This document shows positions 6,261 to 11,869 of a stretch of DNA of 11,869 bases, in pieces. Position 1 is the first letter of the stretch, and every line of letters starts with the position of its first letter. The notes below the pieces were generated by a model. That model saw nothing but the letters and a program-made list of their open reading frames with translations, was not told where the DNA came from and did no database searches. Both the position numbers and the translations under genes were made by a program. Source of the stretch: CALKXV01 sp964632495. Its GTDB lineage: Bacteria; Pseudomonadota; Alphaproteobacteria; Rhodobacterales; Rhodobacteraceae. Location: positions 1 to 11,869 of the forward strand of contig CAZWDS010000096.1 in assembly GCA_964632495.1 (NCBI GenBank), given 5' to 3'.

Positions 6261-6641
6261 ATGTTCGGTATCCCAGGCAAACAGGCCATCTCGATCACGC
6301 CTAAAGCGGCTCAGCAGATTTCAAAGCTGATGGCGCGCGATGGCAAACAAGGTCTTCGGATCGGCGTCAAAAAAGGCGGCTGTGCGGGAATGGAATACAC
6401 GATGGATTACGCCGACGAGGTGGATCCGATGGATGAAATCGTCGAACAGGACGGCGCCCGCGTGATGATCGCGCCCATGGCGCAGATGTTCCTGTTCGGG
6501 ACCGAGATCGACTATGAAGCCTCGCTGTTGGAATCCGGGTTCAAGTTCAAGAACCCAAACGTCGAAGACGCCTGCGGGTGCGGGGAATCGATCAAGTTCA
6601 AAGATGTCGAAGACCTGAGCGCCGAGCGCGACGGCGCCTGA
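6261..6641 (+). CDS. sufA: A-type Fe-S carrier protein, SufA/IscA (HesB) family
   Basis: The 126-residue product is an A-type carrier that receives iron-sulfur clusters from the SUF or ISC scaffold and passes them to apoproteins in the cytosol. The three cluster-binding cysteines are present: Cys41 in KKGGCAGMEY and Cys105 and Cys107 in DACGCGESIKF. The rest, including ISITPKAAQQI and EIDYEASLLESGFKFKNPN, fits the family. The start is set by CGGAG (6249-6253) seven bases upstream of the ATG. It follows the DUF3307 gene by 27 bases, so it could be read from the satD promoter or from its own; I see only a poor match (TTGGAA 6208-6213, TAGTTT 6231-6236). The symbol sufA is chosen over iscA or erpA because of the sufT-like gene upstream; the three cannot be told apart firmly by eye. 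Confidence 0.9.
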   Translation: MFGIPGKQAISITPKAAQQISKLMARDGKQGLRIGVKKGGCAGMEYTMDYADEVDPMDEIVEQDGARVMIAPMAQMFLFGTEIDYEASLLESGFKFKNPNVEDACGCGESIKFKDVEDLSAERDGA

Positions 6642-6681
6642 CCTTACGCGCCACACTTCCTGAAAGCCGACCCCAAACCCC

Positions 6682-6710
6682 TTGACGCCAAAGGGCTATC
6701 TTGCGATGGC
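6682..6710 (+). promoter_or_regulatory. Weak candidate promoter for tpiA
   Basis: TTGACG (6682-6687) is a five of six match to the -35 consensus and lies in the 104-base gap between sufA and tpiA. No good -10 box stands 16-18 bases on; GATGGC at 6705-6710 is poor. A -35-dependent promoter of the GC-rich alphaproteobacterial kind remains possible. Confidence 0.3.
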
Positions 6711-6745
6711 CAAGGCAACTGTTAAGCCAACCGAAGGAATGCCCC

Positions 6746-7480
6746 ATGCGCAAACTGGCCGCCGGAAACTGGAAGATGAATGGCACGACTGACGCCTTGG
6801 GCGAATTGAGTGCCCTAGCCCAAGCCTTTCCCGCCCCGACCTGCGACATCCTGATCTGCCCGCCCGCCACTTTGCTGTCGCGCACGTCTGACGCGGCCGG
6901 CCCCTCTATCGCCACAGGCGGGCAGGATTGCCACGCAAATGTATCGGGCGCACATACGGGCGACACCTCGGCTGAAATGATCGCCGATGCAGGGGGCACT
7001 TACGTGATCGTCGGTCATTCAGAACGCCGCACGGACCACGGCGAATCGGATGCGGTTGTCAGGGCCAAGGCCGAAGCCGCATGGCGCGCCGGTTTGATTG
7101 CCATCATTTGCGTTGGCGAGACGCTGGAAGATCGCGAAGCTGGCAACACGCTGAGTGTCGTCGGAACCCAAATCGCAGGCTCGGTTCCCCAGGGTGCAAC
7201 AGGCGCGAACACAGTAGTTGCCTATGAACCGGTCTGGGCCATCGGCACCGGCAAAGTGCCGACGCTGGCCGAAATTGGCGAAGTACATGACGACATCCGT
7301 GCCCGCTTGCAGGCGCGGTTCAGCGGCGCGGCGGACGAGATGCGTCTTCTCTATGGTGGCTCGGTCAAACCTTCGAACGCCGATGACATCTTTGCCGTGT
7401 CCAACGTCGATGGCGCCCTTGTTGGCGGGGCCTCGCTAAAAGCCGAAGATTTCGGCGGGATCATCAGCGCCTTGAGTTAA
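6746..7480 (+). CDS. tpiA: Triosephosphate isomerase TpiA
   Basis: TpiA interconverts dihydroxyacetone phosphate and glyceraldehyde 3-phosphate in cytosolic glycolysis and gluconeogenesis. The 244-residue product is full length for a single-domain TIM barrel. All catalytic residues are visible: Asn8 and Lys10 in AAGNWKMNGT, His91 in VIVGHSERR, and Glu161 in VAYEPVWAIGTGK, which also carries the mobile loop 6. The phosphate-binding motifs LLYGGSVKP (201-209) and ALVGGASL (224-231) follow. The start at 6746 is chosen over in-frame codons upstream because the protein begins with MRKLAAGNWKMN and AAGGA (6734-6738) lies seven bases before the ATG. A GGGGC-TCT-GCCCC hairpin follows the stop immediately. 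Confidence 0.97.
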   Translation: MRKLAAGNWKMNGTTDALGELSALAQAFPAPTCDILICPPATLLSRTSDAAGPSIATGGQDCHANVSGAHTGDTSAEMIADAGGTYVIVGHSERRTDHGESDAVVRAKAEAAWRAGLIAIICVGETLEDREAGNTLSVVGTQIAGSVPQGATGANTVVAYEPVWAIGTGKVPTLAEIGEVHDDIRARLQARFSGAADEMRLLYGGSVKPSNADDIFAVSNVDGALVGGASLKAEDFGGIISALS

Positions 7481-7493
7481 GGGGCTCTGCCCC
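7481..7493 (+). terminator. Hairpin directly after tpiA
   Basis: GGGGC-TCT-GCCCC starts at the base after the tpiA stop codon. The 5-bp stem is short and no U-run follows, so it is probably a partial terminator or an RNA 3'-end stabiliser that works with the rest of the repeat. Confidence 0.4.
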
Positions 7494-7609
7494 CGTCTCC
7501 TGCGGAGCCTCCCCCGAAGTACTTTCGGCAAGAGGAAAGACAATTTGAATAAAATCCACACTTCTTCTTGGTAAAAGTATGCCGGGGAGCGCGAGGGGCT
7601 GGCCCCTCG
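7481..7609. repeat. Inverted pair of REP-like GC-rich intergenic units, with hairpins
   Basis: The unit at 7481-7537 reads outward from the tpiA stop: GGGGCTCTGCCCC hairpin, then CTCCCCCGAAGTACTTTCGG, then CAAGAGGAAAG. Read on the other strand, 7607-7561 gives the same order: GGGGCCAGCCCC, then CTCCCCGGCATACTTTTACC, then AAGAAGAAG. The halves are imperfect reverse complements around a short AT-rich centre (about 7538-7560). A second hairpin, CGAGGGG-CTGG-CCCCTCG, lies at 7592-7609. Short elements of this look recur after genes in Rhodobacteraceae genomes, to my recollection. Placed between convergent genes, the pair probably ends transcription from both sides. Confidence 0.65.
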
Positions 7610-7650
7610 TTCAAACATCTTGTGCGCCAAAGGCGCTCTGTTTGACAACG

Positions 7651-8400
7651 TCAGACCAAGAGACGTCCGTCAACGGCTTCTGCCAGTTTTTCGGGATGTG
7701 TCATCGGCAACATGTGGCGCGCATGAGGAACCGTCACCCATTCGGCACCGGAGATGCGGTCGCCTATGGTAGAGATGATCTCGGCCATCACGGGATGGGT
7801 GTCGCCGCCATCGACAAAGGTGACAGGCATATCCAGATCTTCCAGACCGCCCGGTCTTAGGACGTTCGAGCGATCATCCATCACCAAGGAATTGCCCTTG
7901 GGGACAAGAGCGATCCGTTCCAATCGGTATGCGCGATCTTCCGAGTTGAGGTCATTCCAGTCGCCCTCGCCCCAAATCTTGTGGAATTCCCGAACTGCAG
8001 TTGCGGTGGAGCCAGAGGCCACTTTGTCCGCGAAAGGCGCCAGATCGCGTGTGATTTTGTCATAAGCCCATCTGCCTTTGACAGCGGCGAAAAAGACCGG
8101 CTCGACCAGAACCAGGGATTTCACCCGGTACGGCCTTTCGACCGCAATCCGAAGCGCCAAGGCAGCTCCGAAGGAATGGCCGATCAGGGGTACTGGATCC
8201 GGCGGCATTTCGTCCAAGGCCAATTCGATGGCCTGATCCGCATAGTCCCGGCTTTCGTCATAGTCATCGGCCAGACCATGGCCCGGCAGTTCGATCAGTA
8301 AGGGCGACACAGAAGACGGCAACGTAGTCAGAAACGGCCGCCACATCGCTGCACGGCCAAGCATACAATGGATCAGAGCAAGAGGCGCTTTCGCTGCCAT
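7651..8400 (-). CDS. Alpha/beta hydrolase
   Basis: The 249-residue product is a typical small cytosolic alpha/beta hydrolase, likely an esterase or C-C/C-O bond hydrolase; the substrate cannot be told. The order of motifs is right: LALIHCMLGRAAMW (8-20), in which cysteine replaces the usual glycine of the oxyanion HG; LIELPGHGLADD (35-46); the nucleophile elbow LIGHSFGAALAL with Ser76; a candidate acid in FVDGGDTHP (Asp197 or Asp200); and the histidine region VPHARHMLPMTHPE (His229 by alignment with the usual GH-x-x-P pattern). It begins two bases after the stop of the isomerase-like gene upstream (TGA-CC-ATG), so the two form one minus-strand operon. It converges on tpiA across the REP-like region. 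Confidence 0.88.
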   Translation of the reverse strand: MAAKAPLALIHCMLGRAAMWRPFLTTLPSSVSPLLIELPGHGLADDYDESRDYADQAIELALDEMPPDPVPLIGHSFGAALALRIAVERPYRVKSLVLVEPVFFAAVKGRWAYDKITRDLAPFADKVASGSTATAVREFHKIWGEGDWNDLNSEDRAYRLERIALVPKGNSLVMDDRSNVLRPGGLEDLDMPVTFVDGGDTHPVMAEIISTIGDRISGAEWVTVPHARHMLPMTHPEKLAEAVDGRLLV

Positions 8401-8402
8401 GG

Positions 8403-9002
8403 TCAGAGCTGTCCTGCCAAATGCACATCAAGGTGGTCTATCCGGTCCTGTCCCCAAAAGCGCGCGCCGTCATCGGTGATAAAGAAAGGCGCACCAAAGA
8501 CACCGGCGTTCACCGCTTCGTCCAGCGTGCGCTCATAGGTCTCGGCCCCAGCCAGAAGCCCGCTGTCGGCCAGCGCAGGATCAAACCCCGCCGCTTCGAG
8601 GCAGGTCTTGATCACGCCATCATCGGCGATGTCCTTTTCTTCCACCCAACAGGCCCGGGTGATGCCTGCGACGAACGCCGCCAGATCACCGCCGCCTGCC
8701 TTTTGGGCCGCGATCAACGCATAAGATGACGGTGCGGGATTCGTCGGGAAATGCGCAGGCTTGGGGTTCACGGGCATGCCAACCTGTTTTGCACTCCGCT
8801 CGATCTCGATCAAACGGTACTCTTGCCGCGAGGGGTGGCGCTGTCCGGGAGGCACACCGCCCGTGCGTCCAAACAGCCCCATGATATCCAGCGGTTTATA
8901 GGTCAACGTCGCACCGTGTTTCTGGGCCACCTCGGCAGGTCTGGTCCCCGCAAGGTAGCAATTTGGCGAAATCGTTGCGAGATAATAGTCAATATGCGCC
9001 AT
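8403..9002 (-). CDS. 2-hydroxychromene-2-carboxylate isomerase-like protein (DsbA/kappa-GST family)
   Basis: This family has a thioredoxin fold with a helical insert and includes glutathione-dependent isomerases of naphthalene-type aromatic breakdown and kappa glutathione transferases. The 199-residue product has the expected N-terminal motif IDYYLATISPNCYLAG, in which Ser12-Pro13 stands at the glutathione-activating position, and the cis-proline loop GVFGAPFFI (Pro172). DIMGLFGRTGG and NPKPAHFPTNP are also typical. Start 9002 is preferred over the upstream in-frame ATG at 9029 because GGGGAG lies nine bases before it and homology starts there. It is the first gene of a two-gene minus-strand operon with the hydrolase and is divergent from prs. 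No other aromatic degradation genes are in view, so the substrate is open. Confidence 0.88.
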   Translation of the reverse strand: MAHIDYYLATISPNCYLAGTRPAEVAQKHGATLTYKPLDIMGLFGRTGGVPPGQRHPSRQEYRLIEIERSAKQVGMPVNPKPAHFPTNPAPSSYALIAAQKAGGGDLAAFVAGITRACWVEEKDIADDGVIKTCLEAAGFDPALADSGLLAGAETYERTLDEAVNAGVFGAPFFITDDGARFWGQDRIDHLDVHLAGQL

Positions 9003-9113
9003 TTTGGCGAACTCCCCGGCATGCTTCATGTTTGCCTGACCCTATGCCCGTGCTAAGCGGTGTCAACGCATCGAATCCGTTAACCATACGGACAATCAAG
9101 GACAGTGCTGCCA

Positions 9114-10130
9114 ATGCCCCAACTCGAAGAACCGAAAATCATCTCGGGCAACGCCAATCAAACGCTTGCCAAAGCCGTCGCCCGCCGCATGTCGATGCAC
9201 CGCGGTATGAATGTGGGATTGGTCGACACGCGGGTGGAACGGTTCAACGATGGCGAGATTTTCGTCGAGGTCTTCGAGAACGTGCGCGGCGAGGATATGT
9301 TTATCCTGCAATCCACATCCAACCCGGCCAACGACAATCTGATGGAACTGCTGATCATGGCCGATGCGCTGCGTCGATCTTCGGCACAACGCATCACAGC
9401 TGTGATCCCCTACTTCGGCTATGCACGCCAAGATCGCCGCACCAAGGCCCGCACGCCGATTTCTGCCAAGCTGGTCGCCAATATGATGGTGACGGCGGGA
9501 ATCGAGCGGGTTCTGACGATGGATTTACACGCCGCTCAGATCCAGGGGTTTTTCGATATTCCGGTCGACAATCTTTATGCCTCGCCCATCTTTGCGCTGG
9601 ATATCAAACACGCTTTCAAGAAGAACCTCGGCGAAGTCATGGTCGTCTCTCCTGATGTGGGCGGTGTGGCACGCGCGCGCGAGCTTGCACAACGGATCGG
9701 TGCGCCCCTCGCTATTGTCGACAAACGCCGCGAAAAGCCCGGCGAAGTGGCCGAGATGACGGTGATCGGCAATGTGCAGGACAAGGTTTGCATCGTGGTG
9801 GACGACATCGTCGATACGGCGGGCACGTTGTGCAAAGGCGCTGAAACACTGATGAACGCAGGCGCCAAGGAAGTGCACGCCTATATCACGCATGGCGTTC
9901 TGTCTGGTCCGGCGATTGAACGTGTGACCGCCTCGCAAATGAAAAGCTTGGTGATCACCGACACGATCGAAGCCACGCCAGAAACCGAAAAAGCCAAGAA
10001 CATCCGGATTGTGCCAACCGCGCCGATGTTCGCGCAAGCCATCCAGAACATCTGGCACGGCACCAGCGTGTCCAGTTTGTTTAGCCATGAAACGCTGGAA
10101 CCGATTTATGACGGGATGTACGGCTCTTAA
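9114..10130 (+). CDS. prs: Ribose-phosphate pyrophosphokinase Prs
   Basis: Prs makes PRPP from ribose 5-phosphate and ATP in the cytosol, feeding purine, pyrimidine, histidine, tryptophan and NAD synthesis. The 338-residue product is slightly longer than the roughly 315 of E. coli, as is usual in alphaproteobacteria. Key motifs: RFNDGEIFVEVFENVRG (43-59), PYFGYARQDRR (99-109), the metal and ATP site DLHAAQIQGFFDIPVDN (137-153), the catalytic KRR in the flexible loop (204-206), and the PRPP loop VVDDIVDTAGT (228-238). ATG at 9114 is chosen over the GTG at 9105 because AAGGA (9098-9102) is 11 bases from the ATG and only two from the GTG. Its TAA shares bases with the stop of a minus-strand small gene. 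Confidence 0.97.
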   Translation: MPQLEEPKIISGNANQTLAKAVARRMSMHRGMNVGLVDTRVERFNDGEIFVEVFENVRGEDMFILQSTSNPANDNLMELLIMADALRRSSAQRITAVIPYFGYARQDRRTKARTPISAKLVANMMVTAGIERVLTMDLHAAQIQGFFDIPVDNLYASPIFALDIKHAFKKNLGEVMVVSPDVGGVARARELAQRIGAPLAIVDKRREKPGEVAEMTVIGNVQDKVCIVVDDIVDTAGTLCKGAETLMNAGAKEVHAYITHGVLSGPAIERVTASQMKSLVITDTIEATPETEKAKNIRIVPTAPMFAQAIQNIWHGTSVSSLFSHETLEPIYDGMYGS

Positions 10131-10246
10131 AGCATCCCGATCAAGACGGCGACGATGATCCCCAAAACGGCCACCAAACCAAGAACATAATCCGACGGCA
10201 CCGCATCATCGGTGCCAAGCAGCATGGCGCGCAGCCGTTTCGACAT
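10127..10246 (-). CDS. Candidate 39-residue single-span membrane protein
   Basis: The predicted product has a basic N terminus (MSKRLRAMLLG), a short polar linker (TDDAVPSDY), and one hydrophobic segment of about 20 residues at the C terminus (YVLGLVAVLGIIVAVLIGML). This is a believable layout for a small inner-membrane peptide with its N terminus in the cytosol. The start at 10246 is supported by GGGGGA about six bases upstream on the minus strand. The stop TAA overlaps the prs stop in a shared TTAA. I do not recognise the protein; the case rests on the ribosome binding site, the membrane span and the fit to the gap. It could be chance, as the sequence is short. Confidence 0.5.
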   Translation of the reverse strand: MSKRLRAMLLGTDDAVPSDYVLGLVAVLGIIVAVLIGML

Positions 10247-10343
10247 CTGTCGTCCCCCATTACCCAAACCCGTGATAGAGCAAAGCCTTTGTGGGGGGCC
10301 AGTGTGGATGCGGAAACACTGCGTTGCCACGATGGATAGCATC

Positions 10344-10375
10344 TTGATTTTTCTGCGCTTGCAAGGTAATATAAT
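10344..10375 (+). promoter_or_regulatory. Promoter of the MaoC-like hydratase gene
   Basis: This AT-rich stretch holds a perfect TATAAT (10370-10375). TTGATT at 10344-10349 is 20 bases from it, too far, but 17 bases from the overlapping TAATAT (10367-10372). Either -10 would start transcription around 10380, with GCGGAG (10408-10413) as ribosome binding site before the ATG at 10423. The rest of the gap 10247-10343 shows only weak short inverted repeats. Confidence 0.5.
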
Positions 10376-10422
10376 TTCATCTAGCAAGTCATAAGTGTTC
10401 ATTTGTTGCGGAGACAGTCGCG

Positions 10423-10866
10423 ATGCTCGACAACCAGCCACGCGGTACCATCGTTATCGAAGATCTCGAAATCGGGATGGTGCGGTCTTTGCAAAAAGAG
10501 ATCACGGACCTTGATATCGAGCTGTTTGCCCAAGTCTCGACCGACCACAATCCGGTGCATCTGGACGAAGTTTATGCTCAGGACACAATCTTTGGCGGGC
10601 GCATTGCGCATGGCATGTTAACGGCGGGCCTGATCTCGGCGGTGATCGGTGAACAGCTTCCGGGTCACGGTACGGTCTATCTGGGCCAGTCTTTGAAATT
10701 CCTCGCACCCGTCCGCCCCGGCGACGTTGTGACGGCCGAGGTCGAAGTGCTTGAGATCGACCATTCCAAGCGCCGCGTTCAGCTGGGCACGCGCTGTCTG
10801 GTCGATGGTAAGCCGGTTTTGAAGGGCGAAGCCACGGTTCTGGCCCCGTCTGCCAAGTTCGACTAA
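10423..10866 (+). CDS. MaoC-family (R)-specific enoyl-CoA hydratase
   Basis: The 147-residue product is a single hot-dog-fold MaoC domain, which adds water to trans-2-enoyl-CoA to form (R)-3-hydroxyacyl-CoA in the cytosol; it works as a dimer. The catalytic pair is clear in the hydratase-2 motif VSTDHNPVHLDE, Asp41 and His46, followed by FGGRIAHGMLTAGLIS (57-72) on the substrate-binding helix. Length and motif resemble PhaJ, which feeds beta-oxidation intermediates to polyhydroxyalkanoate synthesis, a common trait in this group, but no pha genes are in view, so phaJ is not asserted. The ATG at 10423 lies nine bases after GCGGAG and behind a good promoter. ribF follows after 71 bases. Confidence 0.92.
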   Translation: MLDNQPRGTIVIEDLEIGMVRSLQKEITDLDIELFAQVSTDHNPVHLDEVYAQDTIFGGRIAHGMLTAGLISAVIGEQLPGHGTVYLGQSLKFLAPVRPGDVVTAEVEVLEIDHSKRRVQLGTRCLVDGKPVLKGEATVLAPSAKFD

Positions 10867-10937
10867 CAACGTCACCGCACCAAAAGACTCCATTCCGTCT
10901 CTTGAAGGCCGGTGCCCCAAAGGGTAGCCCCTGCCAC

Positions 10938-11864
10938 ATGCGCATTATCCGTGACACCACCTACATGAACGCCGAAGACCGCGGCGCCACTGTGGCCATC
11001 GGAAATTTTGACGGCGTGCATTTGGGGCATCAAGCGGTTTTGAAGATCGCAGCCGAAGCGGCAGAGGCGCCTCTAGGGGTCTTAACGTTCGAACCGCACC
11101 CCCGCGAATACTTTGCCCCCGATGCCCCACCTTTCCGTTTGATGAATGCAACCGCCAAAGCGCATCGTCTGGCCAATGTCGGTGTCGAGCGGCTTTACGA
11201 ATTGCCATTCAACGACAAACTGGCCGCACTGTCCCCCGAAGCCTTCTGCGCCGAGATTCTGCGTGACCGGTTGGGATGCGTGAATGTGACTGTGGGGGCC
11301 GATTTCTGCTTTGGAAAAGGCCGCGCAGGCTCGGTCGAGACGTTGAAAGCCTTCGGGCAGGACATGGGGTTCGGCGTCACCATCGCTGAACTGGTCGCCT
11401 CGGACGGCGCACAGGTGTCATCCACCAACATCCGCACGGCATTGTCCGAAGGTCGCCCCGAAGATGCCGCGGCCATGCTGGGCCACCTTCACCGGATTTC
11501 AAGCCAAGTTGTTCGTGGCGATCAGCGCGGGCGTGATCTGGGATATCCGACGGCCAATATGTTGATCGACGGTCTGCACCAGCCGAAATACGGCGTCTAT
11601 GCCGTGCGTGTCGAAGTGCTAAACGGGCCGAACATGGGGGGCTATGATGGCGTCGCCTCTTTAGGGATTCGCCCGATGTTTGACGGCGACGTGCCCAACC
11701 TTGAAACCTTCGTCTTCGACTTCTCGGGTGATCTATACGGCGCGGACCTGAGTGTTGCGCTCGTCGCCTACCTGCGCCCGGAGGCCAAGTTCGACAGTCT
11801 GGATGCCTTGATCACCCAGATGGACGCCGACAGCGCACAGGCGCGCGCCATTTTGGCGGGCTGA
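10938..11864 (+). CDS. ribF: Bifunctional riboflavin kinase / FAD synthetase RibF
   Basis: RibF converts riboflavin to FMN and then to FAD in the cytosol. The 308-residue product is full length with both domains. The N-terminal nucleotidyltransferase has VAIGNFDGVHLGHQAVL (19-35) with the HxGH signature at His28-His31, VLTFEPHPREYF (48-59), GADFCFGKGRAG (120-131) and SSTNIRTALSEG (161-172). The C-terminal flavokinase has VRGDQRGRDLGYPTANM (192-208), holding the PTAN motif, YGVYAVRV (218-225), and NLETFVFDFSGDLYG (254-268) with the conserved glutamate. The start at 10938 is chosen because homology begins at MRIIRD; AAAGGG (10919-10924) is 13 bases before it, a little far. The frame extends to a TTG at 10902, but those residues look unrelated. 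No FMN riboswitch is seen upstream. Confidence 0.96.
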   Translation: MRIIRDTTYMNAEDRGATVAIGNFDGVHLGHQAVLKIAAEAAEAPLGVLTFEPHPREYFAPDAPPFRLMNATAKAHRLANVGVERLYELPFNDKLAALSPEAFCAEILRDRLGCVNVTVGADFCFGKGRAGSVETLKAFGQDMGFGVTIAELVASDGAQVSSTNIRTALSEGRPEDAAAMLGHLHRISSQVVRGDQRGRDLGYPTANMLIDGLHQPKYGVYAVRVEVLNGPNMGGYDGVASLGIRPMFDGDVPNLETFVFDFSGDLYGADLSVALVAYLRPEAKFDSLDALITQMDADSAQARAILAG

Positions 11865-11869
11865 TCGCC

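Noticed and set aside
8963..9655. Long plus-strand frame overlapping the start of prs
   Set aside because: It overlaps prs in another frame for most of its length and has an arginine-rich, low-complexity translation typical of a shadow frame.
9525..10088. Minus-strand frame of 187 codons inside prs
   Set aside because: Fully antisense to a clear housekeeping gene, with a His- and Asp-rich translation that mirrors the prs codons; no independent signal.
10867..10937. FMN riboswitch or terminator before ribF
   Set aside because: The 71-base gap is too short for the FMN riboswitch and shows only weak, short inverted repeats (AGAC paired with GTCT).

Overview
This window looks like chromosome from an alphaproteobacterium of the family Rhodobacteraceae, probably the Roseobacter group. 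That rests on my recognition of the high-GC coding style and of the Lon, TyrS, Prs and RibF sequences, not on a search. It is mostly housekeeping DNA, tightly packed, with one accessory-looking module in the middle.

Layout. (1) 1-801: 3' part of lon, interrupted by a run of ten Ns that hides about 28 codons; a strong hairpin terminator at 822-855 lies between lon and the convergent anmK. (2) 871-1998 (-) anmK, divergent from 2068-3321 (+) tyrS, which is followed after 19 bases by an uncharacterised alpha/beta hydrolase (3341-4342). (3) 4372-6641: an iron-sulfur assembly neighbourhood. A sufT-like gene (DUF59/MIP18 family) with its own clear promoter and a sufA/iscA-type A-type carrier gene are separated by a two-gene module: a SatD-family protein (4882-5517) overlapping by ATGA with a DUF3307 multi-pass membrane protein (5514-6233). 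Three near-identical 18-bp palindromes, GCAACC-N6-GGTTGC, fill the 89 bases before satD, and the likely promoter is built from the second and third. (4) 6746-7480 tpiA (+), then a convergent intergenic region with an inverted pair of GC-rich REP-like units, then a minus-strand pair: a 2-hydroxychromene-2-carboxylate isomerase-like (DsbA fold) gene at 9002-8403 and an alpha/beta hydrolase at 8400-7651. (5) 9114-10130 prs (+), touching tail to tail with a candidate 39-residue membrane peptide gene on the minus strand; then a MaoC-type (R)-enoyl-CoA hydratase (10423-10866) and ribF (10938-11864).

The most interesting part is 4793-6233. The SatD-family protein reads as a class III nucleotide-cyclase-like (palm fold) domain that keeps the two metal-binding aspartates, joined to a C-terminal helix-turn-helix. 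It sits next to a membrane protein and behind a triple operator. I propose an autoregulated one-component sensor plus membrane partner, with a probably leaderless transcript, inserted into the suf locus. The base composition changes sharply inside satD. The function of this pair is not established here; everything beyond the sequence pattern is inference.
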